Notes under the pieces: generated by a model
Told to the model about the DNA's origin: nothing
Databases searched by the model: none
What the model saw: only the letters and a program-made list of their open reading frames with translations
Source: Castor canadensis
Taxonomy: Eukaryota; Chordata; Mammalia; Rodentia; Castoridae
Direction: 5' to 3'
DNA length: 64,000 bases
Assembly (NCBI RefSeq): GCF_047511655.1
Contig: NC_133391.1
Coordinates: 120,102,384-120,166,383 of the forward strand
Made by a program: the position numbers and the translations under genes
Part shown: positions 43,170-54,528 of the stretch, one piece after another
Position numbering within the stretch: the first letter of the stretch is position 1
Layout of the letters: every line of letters starts with the position of its first letter

Positions 43170-43450
43170 TAAAAATTTTTTTTAATTAACATAGCATTGT
43201 ATGTTTTTATTGTGTACACATTTTAAAGAATATATACACTGTGGAATGAAATCTAGTTAACAAATACATTACCTCATATATCCCTTTTATAATGAAAACA
43301 CATAAACATCTACTCTCTTTACACTTTTTAAGAATACAATATATTTTATTTTAAAAGTGTTTGGCAGAGTATACAATATGATATGAATATTATTTTTGTT
43401 CTAAAAGAAATATACATTATAAATATACATACATTCTATATTTAAGTTTA
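43170..43450. other. BDP1 intron, nothing firm
   Basis: AT-rich; TTTAATTAACATAGCATTGT near 43180 faintly resembles an old LINE in reverse. Left unassigned. Confidence 0.35.
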
Positions 43451-43483
43451 TATATATGAATGTGTATATACATATATATATAC

Positions 43484-43521
<38 letters not shown>
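43484..43521 (+). repeat. (GA)n microsatellite
   Basis: About 18 GA units preceded by a TATATA stretch. Confidence 0.95.
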
Positions 43522-43526
<5 letters not shown>

Positions 43527-43839
43527 GATACACCATTTACATTATGTATGTCTTGAACATTTCTGAGATGGGTAGAGAAGGAGGGAAAAAAAGAAATAAA
43601 CAAAGAAGGTTTTACTTGTCTTCTCTCTAGAAAGCAGTGGCCTGTTTTCAGACTATTGAAAATGTACTTCTTTCCTAATAAACATACCATCATTTTCACT
43701 AAAAATAAATAAAGTATTTCTGGAAGACTACAATAAGACTATTAATAGCAGTTTATTAGGAGACTAGGACTCAAGAAAAGAAGGAATTTTTGTTTCTTAA
43801 TTTCATGCCTTTGGGGCACTATCTTGTTTTTGTTTTGCA

Positions 43840-44035
43840 GTTTTGTTTTATTTTGAACTCAGGGTCTCACTCTTGTTAGGCAGGCACTTTACCACTTAAG
43901 CCACTCGTCAGCCCTTTTTCATGTTGAGTATTTTCAAGATAGGGTATTGAAAACTATTTGGCTGGGGATGGCTTTGAACCTCAATCCTCCTGATCTCTGG
44001 CTTCTTACTAGCTAGGACCACAGGCCTGAGCCACT
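43840..44035 (-). repeat. B1-dID SINE (reversed)
   Basis: TTTTGAACTCAGGGTCTCAC to TAGGACCACAGGCCTGAGCC. Confidence 0.82.
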
Positions 44036-44084
44036 GGCACCCCACCACTGTCTTCTTTTTTGCCACATGCATACCTTTCTTTCT

Positions 44085-44255
44085 TGGAAGTAATGGGGAT
44101 TGAACTCAAGTGTCTCGATCTTGCTAGAAAAGCACTCTACCACTTGAGTCATAACGCTTTTGCTTTTAGTTTGTTTTGCAGATAGGTCTGTAGCTTTTGC
44201 CCAGACCAGCCTTGGACATCCGCTTCCCAAGGATCTGGATGCACCACCATGCCCA
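44085..44255 (-). repeat. dID plus partial B1 (reversed)
   Basis: GGAAGTAATGGGGATTGAAC to ACCACTTGAGTCATAACGC, then CTTTTGCCCAGACCAGCCTT. Confidence 0.7.
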
Positions 44256-44583
44256 GTTAGTTTCAGTTTAGTTTAGTTACTAAACTGGGATTAAAGGTGT
44301 GAACATCACACTCAGACCTCACACATGCCCTGTCAAGGAATGTTTGCTTAACTATTTGATACACATACACACAACAAACTGAGCAAGCAAAGAGATACCA
44401 ATGACTATGGCTATCATAGTTTGGGGATTTATGAACATTTATTTTATAGTTCATCTTACTTTCTGTACATTTGAAATATTACAGAATGTTAAAATAATTA
44501 ACCACTGAATATCCCTGTGAGTGCTAATGCAACTTCTTGTGCCAATATAATTTTGTAACTCCTCAAAGGAAAATAAAATTTAC

Positions 44584-44723
44584 CTCCTTGAATTTCCACT
44601 TCTTTCCCATCTGGACCTTCTTGATAAGCATCAAACCTATTGGTCCCTAATATCTCAAGATTCGGCTCAGGCTTAAATCGACTTCTCATTCTTAAATTAT
44701 TGGTCACTTTGGAAGCTGCATTC
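44584..44723 (-). CDS. BDP1: BDP1 coding exon 9 of this window
   Basis: This 140-nt exon (phase 2 to 1, 46 codons) encodes NAASKVTNNLRMRSRFKPEP and then NLEILGTNRFDAYQEGPDGK to EIQG. The acceptor is CACCCAG before GAATGC and the donor is AAGGAG followed by GTAAAT. The basic NNLRMRSRFKPEPNLE portion differs from the acidic flanks and could contact nucleic acid or a partner; that is inference. Confidence 0.94.
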
Positions 44724-44849
44724 CTGGGTGTAAAAAAGTAAGAGAAATTTACCAGTTGTGTTAAGCATCCCCTTGTTCTCTCACAGTAATGCATTCTGTC
44801 TAGCACTGCAGCAGCTCATGCTCCATTTTTCTTATATGTAAGTGCTTTT

Positions 44850-44975
44850 TTTGTTCTTTGGTTTTTGTTTTGTTGAAAGAATTTCCCTAAGTAGTCCCTG
44901 ATCACTTCAGACTCTGGATTTTTCTGCCTCGGCATCTCACATGCTGGAATAACAGATATACACCACAACACATTT
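44850..44975 (-). repeat. B1 SINE (reversed), diverged
   Basis: TTTCTGCCTCGGCATCTCAC then ATGCTGGAATAACAGATATA. Confidence 0.6.
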
Positions 44976-45254
44976 CTTAATGCTACATTTACAAAGTAGT
45001 AAATTTACTAAAGGTATTGAGTTGAAAACCTCAACCACATTTGTAAAACAGATATTTGCATAAATCTACTTCATTAATGCTTCATTAATATAATACATAC
45101 TACTATAATTTTAATATGCAAACCACTAAACCATTAAAGTCTAAATCAGAAATTAACATTGCCTACTTTAAATTTATACCAAGAATTACTCAAAGCTATT
45201 AATTAAACTGATGGTGGGTTTAATTATATTTATTAATTGAACGCTAAAATAAAC
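44976..45254. other. BDP1 intron, nothing recognised
   Basis: AT-rich unique DNA next to the weak exon 8 donor. Confidence 0.4.
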
Positions 45255-45483
45255 CTGGTTGATGTAGAGTTTTCCTTTACTTCCTCCATTAAACCAACTT
45301 CTTCTTCAGTACTTTGTTCCTCCGACACAATCTTGTTTTCTTCAAATGATGCAGGAGATGTACTAATGACACATGAAGAAAGTTCCTGATATTCATGATT
45401 AATTTTATGATTTACATTATCTGGGCTAAAACGCATATGACTTTCATCCTTCGAATGAACATCAGGAAAAACACATACACCTA
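45255..45483 (-). CDS. BDP1: BDP1 coding exon 8 of this window
   Basis: This 229-nt exon runs phase 1 to 2 (75 codons plus split codons). It encodes GVCVFPDVHSKDESH through SFEENKIVSEEQSTEEE to KENSTST. The acceptor is TTCTGCAG. The donor is ACCAG followed by GTTTAT, a poor match to GTRAGT, so its use may be less efficient than its neighbours. The segment is acidic, Ser/Glu-rich and probably disordered. Confidence 0.93.
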
Positions 45484-45489
45484 CTGCAG

Positions 45490-46478
45490 AAGAAAACAGG
45501 AAATTAAAATTGACTCAATATAAACAGATATCCAAATAAAATGAATTCTTCAACATTCAATAATTGTCAAATTCTACATTATTACTCAACTAAACTTTGC
45601 TCTCTGTGACTCCTAAGTTAAACTCATGACTTCATATTTCATGTTAGAGATCTGATCTGTAATGAATTTAATAATGTTTATGACTGGTATTTTATGCTAT
45701 TTTAGATAAAAATTAGTCCTTTTGTTATTTTCAACAACCACATAACCCCAGACAAATTTCAAAGTAGGGCTGGCCTCATTTATTCATTTTTAAAACTTGT
45801 ATTTTACATCCTAGAGATCTGTCAGGCTCCACTACCACTAAGAAAGCTCTCTGTGGAACACAAATCAGAAACTTTACTGGTAACAGGACAGTTTACCAGG
45901 AAATGAGCTAAAAGTTTAACAACTAAAATGAATGGTAAGGCAGTCATGGCCAGTCAAAATAATTACCAGGAATACAATGTGCATAATTATTCACTTAATG
46001 TACTTAAAAATAATGAACAGCCTAATACAGTAAAAATCAAGATTGGTGTATCTTTTGGCTCCTTCCAAGCCCTGGGAATAGTTTAAACTCAATTATCTAA
46101 GGGACTGCCATTACCCATTCATGTCATGTATTGGAAAGACCATCTCAAGCAGCAACTCCTTCACTAAAGAAACATATGAAGTGACCAATGAGCTCAAGCA
46201 ACCAGTGAAGTTTATGATGATCAGGTAAAGGTTAATCCAGTAGATACCGGATTAACTATTCCATGAATGCAATTTTTTCATAAAAAACCAAGTACACTAT
46301 CAAAATGATTGCCACTATACCTAAAGATGCTAAATAGTGGATGGATAAATACACAAATGTTAACTCTTATGGAAAAACAACACGATGACAATTTCAGATG
46401 TAAAATATGGGTATAAATCTGTAACAGTTAAGATTTTAGGTTTTTTTCCTTTTGGTAGGGCTTATCTTGCACTCTTAC
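45490..46478. other. BDP1 intron 7-8, nothing recognised
   Basis: Almost 1 kb without a recognisable repeat. Confidence 0.45.
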
Positions 46479-46571
46479 CTTCCCCATGCTCAGCACTGAT
46501 CTCTGACTGCAATACTATCTCTCCCATTGTAAGTAAGGTTATAGCAGCTTCAGTGCTTCCGTCACTGGGAC
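46479..46571 (-). CDS. BDP1: BDP1 coding exon 7 of this window
   Basis: This symmetrical 93-nt exon (phase 1 to 1) encodes PSDGSTEAAITLLTMGEIVL and then QSEISAEHGE. The acceptor is TTCCTTAAG before GTCCC and the donor is GGGGAAG followed by GTAAGA. The STEAAITLLTMG stretch is a strong match to mammalian BDP1. Confidence 0.95.
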
Positions 46572-46574
46572 CTT

Positions 46575-47165
46575 AAGGAAGCATACCAACATTAAAATGG
46601 AAGAATGAATCTGGAAATCTGTTTAATTAAAAAAGATTGTGAACTCAGGTGTTTATCTTCTAGCAATATGTTTTAACATCCTCTGTACCACTATTCCTTT
46701 ATTAGTGTGGTGTTCTGTTCAGGCTATATATGATTTTTTAAAAAATCATTAGTTGTTGGCTTTCACTTACTTTAGACACACTACCTCCTTTAAATAATCC
46801 TTCTAGAGTTTTTGTTTCCATTATGTTTCTTTTTCTCTCTCACCCCGCCTTGTCTATACTTTATCCTGTTATACCAAAATAAATCCTTGCTAAAACATAA
46901 AGATAATAATAATAATCCTTCAAAACAAATGTTCTCATCTGTGCAGATCCACAGGAACTCTCAATACTTCTTTATTAAACATGTAACTCTTCAATAACCT
47001 TCTAAAGTTTTATCCCAAGAATCTAAGTTTCTCACAAAAATAACATATCCAACAGCTGTATCTTTCTGGTCACCTCTCCAGCAAACGACCTCATTTACCT
47101 ATCACCACTGGTGGGTGTCTGTGCTAGTGCTAACCAAGTAGATTTAGCAGCTTCCTTGTTAACAA
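46575..47165. other. BDP1 intron 6-7, nothing recognised
   Basis: No repeats recognised. Confidence 0.45.
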
Positions 47166-47169
47166 TTAC

Positions 47170-47206
47170 CTGGTTCATCTTGGGTCTGTTCACCTAAGGT
47201 CATTCC
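47170..47206 (-). CDS. BDP1: BDP1 coding exon 6 (37-nt small exon)
   Basis: A very short exon of 12 codons plus 1 nt, encoding GMTLGEQTQDEP. The acceptor is CTTTTAG before GGAATG and the donor is CCAG followed by GTAATT. Only this frame is open, and it matches both neighbours in phase (0 in, 1 out). Its position between exons 5 and 7 and its acidic GEQTQDEP tail fit the family. Confidence 0.85.
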
Positions 47207-47372
47207 CTAAAAGAGGAAAAAATAAGTAAAATCATTTCCCCAAAACATACATTCTGTATTTTTAAAGATATTTATAGAATTTTATAGCAATATAATTTTT
47301 TTAATTTAGGATTCTTCAAAAAATTTCACAAATAAGAACAGAAATAACTTAATAGCCATATTGTTTTATCTT

Positions 47373-48061
47373 TTTTTTTTCATTTTTCTTTTATTATTCA
47401 TATGTGCATACAAGGCTTGGTTCATTTCTCCCCCCTGCTCCCAACCCCTCCCTTACCACCCACTCCGCCCCCTCCCTCTCCACCCCCCCCAATACCCAGC
47501 AGAAACTATTTTGCCCTTATTTCTAATTTTGTTGTAGAGAGAGTATAAGCAATAATAGGAAGGAACAAGGGTTTTTGATGGTTGAGATAAGGATAGCTAT
47601 ACAGGGCATTGACTCACATTGATTTCCTATGCTGTGCGTGGGTGTTACCTTCTAGGTTAATTCTTTTTGATCTAACCTTTTCTCTAGTTCCTGGTCCCCT
47701 TTTCCTATTGGCCTCAGTTGCTTTAAGGTATCTGTTTTAGTTTCTCTGCGTTGAGGGCAACAAATGCTAGCTAGTTTTTTAGGTGTCTTACCTATCCTCA
47801 CCCCTTCCTTGTGTGCTCTCGCTTTTATCATGTGCTCATAGTCCAATCCCCTTGTTGTGTTTGCCCTTGATCTAATGTCCACATATGAGGGAGAACATAC
47901 GATTTTTGGTCTTTTGGGCCAGGCTAACCTCACTCAGAATGATGTTCTCCAATTCCATCCATTTACCAGCGAATGATAACATTTCATTCTTCTTCATGGC
48001 TGCATAAAATTCCATTGTGTATAGATACCACATTTTCTTAATCCATTCGTCAGTGCTGGGG
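47373..48061 (-). mobile_element. Young 5'-truncated L1, in the sense direction of BDP1
   Basis: Reverse complement of the same L1 family as 60914-62308: a T-run, then TTTATTATTCATATGTGCAT, a C-rich tract, and the ORF2 C-terminal end ([12 protein letters not shown] region). A perfect 16-bp target duplication (CATATTGTTTTATCTT) lies at 47357-47372 and 48062-48077. It sits in the BDP1 intron between exons 5 and 6, about 170 bp from exon 6, and its A-rich end supplies a sense AATAAA. Confidence 0.94.
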
Positions 48062-48289
48062 CATATTGTTTTATCTTACTCCCAACTGTCCCTTTTTCTT
48101 AAATAGATATTTTGGATGTACATATTGCCATGTATATGTAACCATTCTTGCTTCTTCACTTCATAATCCTTCAACTATAATCAAATCTGCTACCAACTTT
48201 TACAAAATGGAAACCAAAGTGTGAAGAGTATCAACAAATTTTTTTATACTACTAGGTGGTGTAAAACTGAAAGGAATTATTCTCCCCCC

Positions 48290-48560
48290 ACCCCGTACCC
48301 CATACCCCTTACTGGGGTTTAACTTGGGGCCTTAAACTTGCTGTACAAGTGATATACCACTTGAGCCATTCTGCCAGCTCTTTCTGTGTTGGTTAGTTTT
48401 GACACAGGGTCTCATTTTATTGTGATTCCCTGTGTAACTGGGATGATGGAGTACACTCAGTCACTGCTTGAGAGGGATCTTGCAAACATTTTGCCTAAGC
48501 AGGCCTTGAACGAGGATGCAAATGATGTAAGGACTATAGGCTTGAGCTACTGCTCTCAGT
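48290..48560 (-). repeat. B1-dID SINE (reversed), diverged
   Basis: TACTGGGGTTTAACTTGGGG to ACTTGAGCCATTCTGCCAGC, then a disturbed B1 half ending GGACTATAGGCTTGAGC. Confidence 0.7.
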
Positions 48561-48564
48561 CTTC

Positions 48565-48955
48565 AAATGAATTTTAAAAAATGAAGTCAGAGGATCAATG
48601 TACAGAAAGACAGCATGAGAAGCTCTACTAACCTGTTCTCCAGTGAGATTGGTGAAAATGATTTTAAAAACAAAACATTTAAAGCCTGAAAAGGTCCTAA
48701 GCACAAAAGTCAAATGAAAAAAAAACTATTTAAGAAAAACTATGAAAATTAGGTAATTAAGACAAGTATTTGTGTGAACCACAACTGCTCATTCCCTCTT
48801 TCCTCCCAGTTCAGAGCGCTAGAGGTTCCACCTCAGAATACTACAGCCAAGAAAAAGAGCCCTCTTTTCCCAAGGTTTGAACTATAGAGCTTTCCTCTCC
48901 AGGAGCAAGTCTTCAGGGGCTGGCCAGTTTCTATTATGAATATGGACACTTTCAA
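48565..48955. other. BDP1 intron, nothing recognised
   Basis: Unassigned DNA before an old L1 fragment. Confidence 0.4.
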
Positions 48956-48959
48956 TAAG

Positions 48960-49400
48960 ATACTATAAAACTGTGTCCAAAAAATATATAAATATCACAC
49001 ATCGTAACACAATACAGTTTGTTCCAGGGAAGCAAGATTGCTTTATCATCCAAAAAATCAATGTAATACAATGTATCAATGTATCAGGACGATCAAAACA
49101 AAACAAAAAAAATTCCCATAATCATCTCAATCAATGCAAAAAAAAAAGGACAAATTCCATATCCTTTCATGATAAAACAGACACGAACTAGGAATAGGAA
49201 GGAATTTTCTCAACCTGACAAGGAACATATAGGAAAAACTCATAGCCAAAATCATGCTTAAAGGAGAAAGACTGGTCCTAAGAACAGGACCAAGTCAAGA
49301 ATGCCCCTCTTACCACTTCTGGGAAACACTAGTTTTGAACACTGTTCTCAAACATTGTTCCAACCAGGCCAAAATGCAACAAAAGAAATAAAAGGTATTC
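48960..49400 (+). mobile_element. Old L1 ORF2 fragment (RT region)
   Basis: Decayed text matching the RT region: QFVPGKQDCFIIQKINVIQC near 49014-49075, followed by a segment for AEIMLKGERL near 49240-49270. Confidence 0.65.
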
Positions 49401-49409
49401 AGTATGGAA

Positions 49410-50065
49410 GGCACAGTAGGTTGAATTGAATCGCCACAAAAATATGTTGAAATCCTAATCCCCAATATTGTAAATGTACTTTAACTGAGAATAAGATCTT
49501 TCTAAATGTAATCAAGTCAAGATGTAATACTGGACCAGGGTTGGCCCTACTCTAGTATAACTGGTGTCCTTACAAGAAGAAAAGACAGAGACACATACAT
49601 AGGAAGAATGCCAGGTGCCAGTGGCTCATGCCTATAATCCTAGCTACTCAGGAGGCAGCGATCAGGAAGACTGCAGTTCAAAGCCAGCCTGGGCAAAAAG
49701 TTCACAAGTATCTCAAATATATACAACACAAAACAGGGCTGGCAGAGTGGCTCAAGTGGCAGAGAATGCCTGCCTACCAAGCGTGAGGCTCTGAGTGCAA
49801 GCCCCAGTGCTGCCAAAAAAAAAAAAAGAATGCTATGTGGCAATTCAGGCAGAGGATGGAATTATATTGCCTCAAATCAAGAAATGAAAAAGAAATGCCA
49901 GCAAACATCTGAAGATAGAAAAAAAGGAGTAAGATAACTTCAGAGCCTCCAGACTGGCTAACACCTTGATTTTGGACTTCAGACTCCAGAAGTTTGAGAG
50001 AAAAAACTTTTGTGACTTTAAGCCATGCAGTTTGTGGTGCTTTGCTACAGCTGTCCCAGAAAACT
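49410..50065 (+). mobile_element. MaLR-type LTR split by a SINE
   Basis: Left part: GAATCGCCACAAAAATATGTT, TAATCAAGTCAAGATGTAAT and CTGGTGTCCTTACAAGAAGA. Right part (49834 on): CACCTTGATTTTGGACTTCA, TTTAAGCCATGCAGTTTGTG and AGAAAACTAATAT. A B1-dID (49612-49825) sits between, with an 8-bp duplication AAGAATGC. Confidence 0.6.
49612..49825 (+). repeat. B1-dID SINE
   Basis: AGGTGCCAGTGGCTCATGCC to GTGCAAGCCCCAGTGCTGCC; flanked by AAGAATGC at 49604-49611 and 49826-49833, splitting an LTR. Confidence 0.92.
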
Positions 50066-50114
50066 AATATAAAAAAAAAAAGGTAAAACTATATTTTGCA
50101 GATGACAAAGATTA

Positions 50115-50228
50115 ATTCAAGTTGCAAGCAGAAGGATCTCAAGTTTGGAGGCCACTCTGGGCTATACAACAATTTCAAGGACAACATGGAAAATATAGTG
50201 AGACACCAGCTCAAAAAAAAAAAAAAAA
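50115..50228 (+). repeat. Partial B1 SINE
   Basis: AAGCAGAAGGATCTCAAGTT to GTGAGACACCAGCTCAAAAA. Confidence 0.65.
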
Positions 50229-50390
50229 GATCAAAGTCTTAAACATTACAGCGAAACCCAGAAAAACCATAGAAGAAAAATAAGGGTAAATCTTTAGGAT
50301 ATCAGATTTAACAAAAGATTCTTAATAGGACACCAAAAGCACAAGCAACAAAAGAATAAATAACTGGGCCTTTATCAACATTTAAAACTC

Positions 50391-50600
50391 GCCAGGCACC
50401 AGTGTCTCACACCTGTAATCCTAGCTACTTGGGAGGCTGATATCTGGAAGATCGTGGCTCAAAGCCAGCCAGGGCAAATAGTTCTCCATACCCCATCTCC
50501 AAAATAACCAGAGCAAAGTGAACTGGAAGCATGGCTCAGCCGCAGAGTACCTGCTTTACAAACATGAAGCCCTAAGTTCAAACCCCGGTTCAACCAAAAA
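50391..50600 (+). repeat. B1-dID SINE
   Basis: GCCAGGCACCAGTGTCTCAC to GTTCAAACCCCGGTTCAACC. Confidence 0.9.
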
Positions 50601-50654
50601 AAAATTTTTTTTAAACTTTTGTGCTTTAAAGGAAACCATCAAGAATGTGAGAAG

Positions 50655-50745
50655 TGAGCTGAAGACATGGTTCAATCAGTACAGCAGCTGTCTGGCAAGC
50701 ATGAAGCCCTGAGTTTGTGCCTAATACTGCCCCTCCCTCCAAAAA
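50655..50745 (+). repeat. ID-like SINE
   Basis: GTGAGCTGAAGACATGGTTC to AGCCCTGAGTTTGTGCCTAA. Confidence 0.6.
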
Positions 50746-50756
50746 ATAATGTGAGA

Positions 50757-50835
50757 AGACAGCTTTGAACTCATAATCCTCCTGTCTCGGCTTCCTAAGT
50801 GTTAGGATTATAGGTATGTTCCACCAAGTCCAGAC
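50757..50835 (-). repeat. Partial B1 (reversed)
   Basis: AGCTTTGAACTCATAATCCT to AAGTGTTAGGATTATAGGTA. Confidence 0.65.
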
Positions 50836-50844
50836 TGGGGTTTC

Positions 50845-50995
50845 CTTTGGAGGTGATTAGAATGTTCTAAAATTAATCATGGTAATGCTTGCACAACTAT
50901 AAATATACCAAAGAAAAAGTTATAGAATCTTATACTTTAAATGGGTGAATTGTGTGGTATGTGAACTATACCTCAAGAAAGATGTTGGTTTAAAA
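50845..50995 (+). mobile_element. Old L1M 3' end
   Basis: TAGAATGTTCTAAAATTAATC and TTTAAATGGGTGAATTGTGT followed by TATACCTCAAGAAAG mark an L1M 3' UTR end. Confidence 0.75.
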
Positions 50996-51131
50996 GTTGT
51001 AATGTCAAGTATTCACTTGCAAAAACAAAATATTAAATATGGAAGAATATTAATTTATATTTAATACAATAGGATTTTGATGGAGAAAGCCTAGGAAATA
51101 TTAAGAGCTCTACTCCTACAAAGACAAAAAT

Positions 51132-51233
51132 CAGGGCTTGAGAGCATGGCTCAAGTGGTAGAGGACCTACTTAGCAACCATGAAGGCTTGAGTTCAAACC
51201 CCAATACCACAAAAAAAAAAAAAAAAAAAAAAA
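51132..51233 (+). repeat. dID SINE with long A tail
   Basis: CAGGGCTTGAGAGCATGGCT to CAAACCCCAATACCAC and an A24 run. Confidence 0.85.
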
Positions 51234-51388
51234 AGCTTTCCAAGTTAAATATAAGTTTTTCTTCTTTATATTGACAGCTCTCTACATGAGAAAAATTAGC
51301 TGGTTATAACCTAAAAATATCAAAATAATACTCTACTCTCTTGAAAGTAAACAAAGAAGAAAAGAAAACCATTAAAATGGATACTTAC

Positions 51389-51511
51389 AAATGACGGTAC
51401 ATTCAAATTTTGTTCTTGCTTCACTTCCTGAAGAGTCATATCTGTGTTTAAAAGCTGATGTTCAACAACAGTTACACATCCTTCGTCTGCAACATTCACG
51501 GTTATTTCAAG
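51389..51511 (-). CDS. BDP1: BDP1 coding exon 5 of this window
   Basis: This symmetrical exon has 123 nt and 41 whole codons (phase 0 to 0), so skipping it would keep the frame. The acceptor is TTTTGGCAG and the donor TTT followed by GTAAGTAT. It encodes LEITVNVADEGCVTVVEHQL through NLNVPSF. It continues directly from MEE at the end of exon 4, as in the human protein. Confidence 0.94.
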
Positions 51512-51519
51512 CTGCCAAA

Positions 51520-52475
51520 ATAAAAATTTATTATGTCCTTTTGGTATACAATAAGCATCAAAACAAAAATCTCATTTTCCACTCAAGTCAAATTCAATGT
51601 CAAAATGAAAAAATAATTAATCTACATTCACACAGAATTCAAAAAGTGAAATATAGTAACTCTTAAACTGATTAACAACTTGGCAAAAGAAAAATATTTT
51701 AAGATATTTGAAGGATTTGTGACTATTATTATGACCATTAGCCAAAATTTCTAAGGGTGCCATTTTATTTCTCACTCTCCGCATTTTGCCTCAATTTCTT
51801 TCTTCTGTCTGTTAACTTTTAAGTAGCACTTTCTGAAAACTATAAGAATATGGGCATAGGGGTATAATGTCAAATAAGACAGATTTGATTCCTGCCCTCA
51901 ATGAACTAAGAGAAATGCGTGGAATCAACTAACTATATACTGTCATAAATACTACAAAATTGTAATAATGAAATAAAGTGCTTAAAAAGATGTCATGCCA
52001 TCACCCCCAGTGCAACAATTCCCACCCACAACCACAAAGCCTAAATCATTCTTGATACCCATGGCAATGGGTTCATTCACATTTACTCTTCATTTAGCAG
52101 CCCTACTAGTCAAAGGGTCCAAGAAAGGGGGACTAGAAAGATACTGATTTATCTTCCTGAACATAAACAGTATAGTCTGGCTGCCACTAACAGGAAGATG
52201 GGTATCAAATATTACATGATTCAGTAAAAACTCCTATAAAGAAACAAGTCAGGCAATCTTCTCTTAATATAGTTATTATAGTAACACTTGTATATTCTAT
52301 GTGTTTCCTCAGATGCAAAAATAAGAGAAAAATCTTTACTAATATCCAATGGGATGCATTAAAATTTTGAAATGGTTTAAGAAGATAAAATACTTTCACA
52401 AAAGGTGGGATTGGGTAGAGAAAGATATTCTACATAACTAAAAAACATTGATTCTTTAGGACCACACAGTTTCAA
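51520..52475. other. BDP1 intron 4-5, nothing recognised
   Basis: No clear repeat. Unique-looking. Confidence 0.4.
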
Positions 52476-52479
52476 TGCT

Positions 52480-53000
52480 TTGTATCTGCCAGCTATACTG
52501 AGATGTAACTCACATAAAATAAATTCACACATGCACACACACTTTTTAAAACTGACTGATTAAAGGGTTAGGTTACCTAGCATGTGCAAACCCAAGGCCT
52601 TGCACATGCTAGGCAAGAACTCCACCACTGAGCTATATCCCAAGCCCCAATTTGCCCAGTTAAAGTATATAATTCAATGTATTTCTGGAATATCTACACA
52701 TATGTGCAACCATTATATTCAATTTTAAAACATCTTCCTCACCTCTAAAAGAAATAATATATCCAGTGGGTATCACTCTCTTAACCTTTCTCCATCATCT
52801 CCCAATCCCTAAGCAACCACTAATCTACTTTCTATCTCTACAGATTTCCCTAATTTGGATACTTCATATAAATGGAATTATATATGTGATCTTTTGTGAC
52901 TGATTTTTCTTACTTAGCATGTTTTCGAGGTTCATTCATGTTGGAGCATGGATCAATACTTTATATTCCTTTATGTCTAAAATACATTCCGTTGTATTTC
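52480..53000 (-). mobile_element. Old L1M, reverse orientation
   Basis: Contains ATAAATGGAATTATATATGTG, CTTAGCATGTTTTCGAGGTT and ACATTCCGTTGTA, the reversed old L1 ORF2/3' region. An ID SINE (52565-52650) interrupts it. Confidence 0.65.
52565..52650 (-). repeat. ID SINE (reversed)
   Basis: AACCCAAGGCCTTGCACATG to CCACCACTGAGCTATATCCC. Confidence 0.75.
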
Positions 53001-53004
53001 AATA

Positions 53005-53760
53005 CTTCTTAAAGGAAAATTTTCTAACAAAATTTTTGTTTTATCATGTTGCTAAAAGAAATATAAAACTGAAGCTTTCCCTCTTCAATTACTGTAATTA
53101 CTACTGTTGTAAAATATATTCCATATTATCCAGAAATATATCTTAAAACCTGGCTTTTGGAACTTCCTTTCTGATACTAGTTTTCACTAGCAATTTACCT
53201 TTACCTAAAGAAAGAAAAATATAAAATAGCTAAATTACCTCCCATGCAATACTAACCAGACATCCTTCCACAAAATTAACTTTTATTCTGTATTTTCTTG
53301 ATGTTGACTGAAACTTACATTTGTTATCTTTACTTTGAACTTTCATTTACAAGAAACAATCTCACTTTGTGTCATTTGTTAGATTTAAGAATTCTACTAA
53401 GTCACCATACAACACTTAGCTGGTTATCATTAACAGTGAATAAAATAAAGTTTGGTTTTGTTTTCTGTTCATAAAGGTGACTTTACAGCTTCAGGCCATC
53501 CATTACTTCTTAATGGATTTAATATCACTTGAACTGTTCTGTTTCCTACTGTTCCTTTTATTATTACTATTACTATCTTAACTTTTTTAAATCCTGATTT
53601 TGTTCAAATGACCCAGAAACTATTATGAATTCTTATAGAAAAGTGATTGAGACATGTTGTTCTATAAGCCAGATGAGTGACTAAGGCTTGAGGAGAACAG
53701 AAAACTTCGAAGCTCAAAGTTGGACTACTAGACCCAGGGAAAAATGAGTAAGAAAGCAAA
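53005..53760. other. BDP1 intron 4-5, nothing recognised
   Basis: AT-rich; no repeat recognised. Confidence 0.4.
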
Positions 53761-53824
53761 GCATGTTTGTCTGCATCACACCCATTAGAATGGCTACTAG
53801 TATATTAGTATTAAAAAATAGTAA

Positions 53825-53905
53825 GACTGAGACTATGGCTCAGTTGTAGAGCATTTGTTTGGCGTATACAAGGCTGTGGGCTCAATCTCTAGCACTGCAA
53901 GTGAA
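53825..53905 (+). repeat. ID SINE
   Basis: GACTGAGACTATGGCTCAGT to GGGCTCAATCTCTAGCACTG; inside old L1M. Confidence 0.78.
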
Positions 53906-54354
53906 GAAAAGCAAGTAACAGTTGTTGGTGAAGATGTGGAGAAAGAGTAACCCAATTCAATATAGAATTACCATATAATCCACAATTCTACTTGAGTATA
54001 TACCCAAAACAAATGAACGTAGAGATTCAAAGGATATTTCTACTTTGAATACAGTAGTATTATTTGCAATATTCAAAAGGGGGAAACAACTCAAGTGTCC
54101 ACTGCTGGACGAATGAATAAACAAAATTTCACACACATTAATGTCATTATGATAGATATTACAACTTTTTAAACCTTGAAAGCAGTATGCTATGTAAAAT
54201 AAGGCAGCCACAAAAAGAATAAATACTGCATGATTCCATTCTCAAGGGGTTCCAAGAGAGTCAAATTCATAGACAAAAACTGGAATGGTGGTTGTCAAAG
54301 GCAGAGGTGTGGGGAAAATGGAGACTTATTGTTTAAATGGTACAGAATTCCAAA

Positions 54355-54528
54355 CTGGACACCAGTGGCTCACGTCTATAATCCTGGCTACTTAGGAGGC
54401 AGAGATCAGGAAGATCACAGTTCTAAGCCAACCTGGGAAAATAGTTTGAAAGACCCTAATCTCAAAAAACCCTTCACAAAAAAGGGCTGGTGGGCCCTTA
54501 GTTCAAGCCCCAGTACCAAAAAAAAAAA
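54355..54528 (+). repeat. B1-dID SINE, dID part internally shortened
   Basis: GGACACCAGTGGCTCACGTC to GTTCAAGCCCCAGTACC; the dID lacks its middle (GGCTGGTGGGCCCTTAGTTC). AATTCCA at both flanks suggests a target duplication. Confidence 0.85.
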
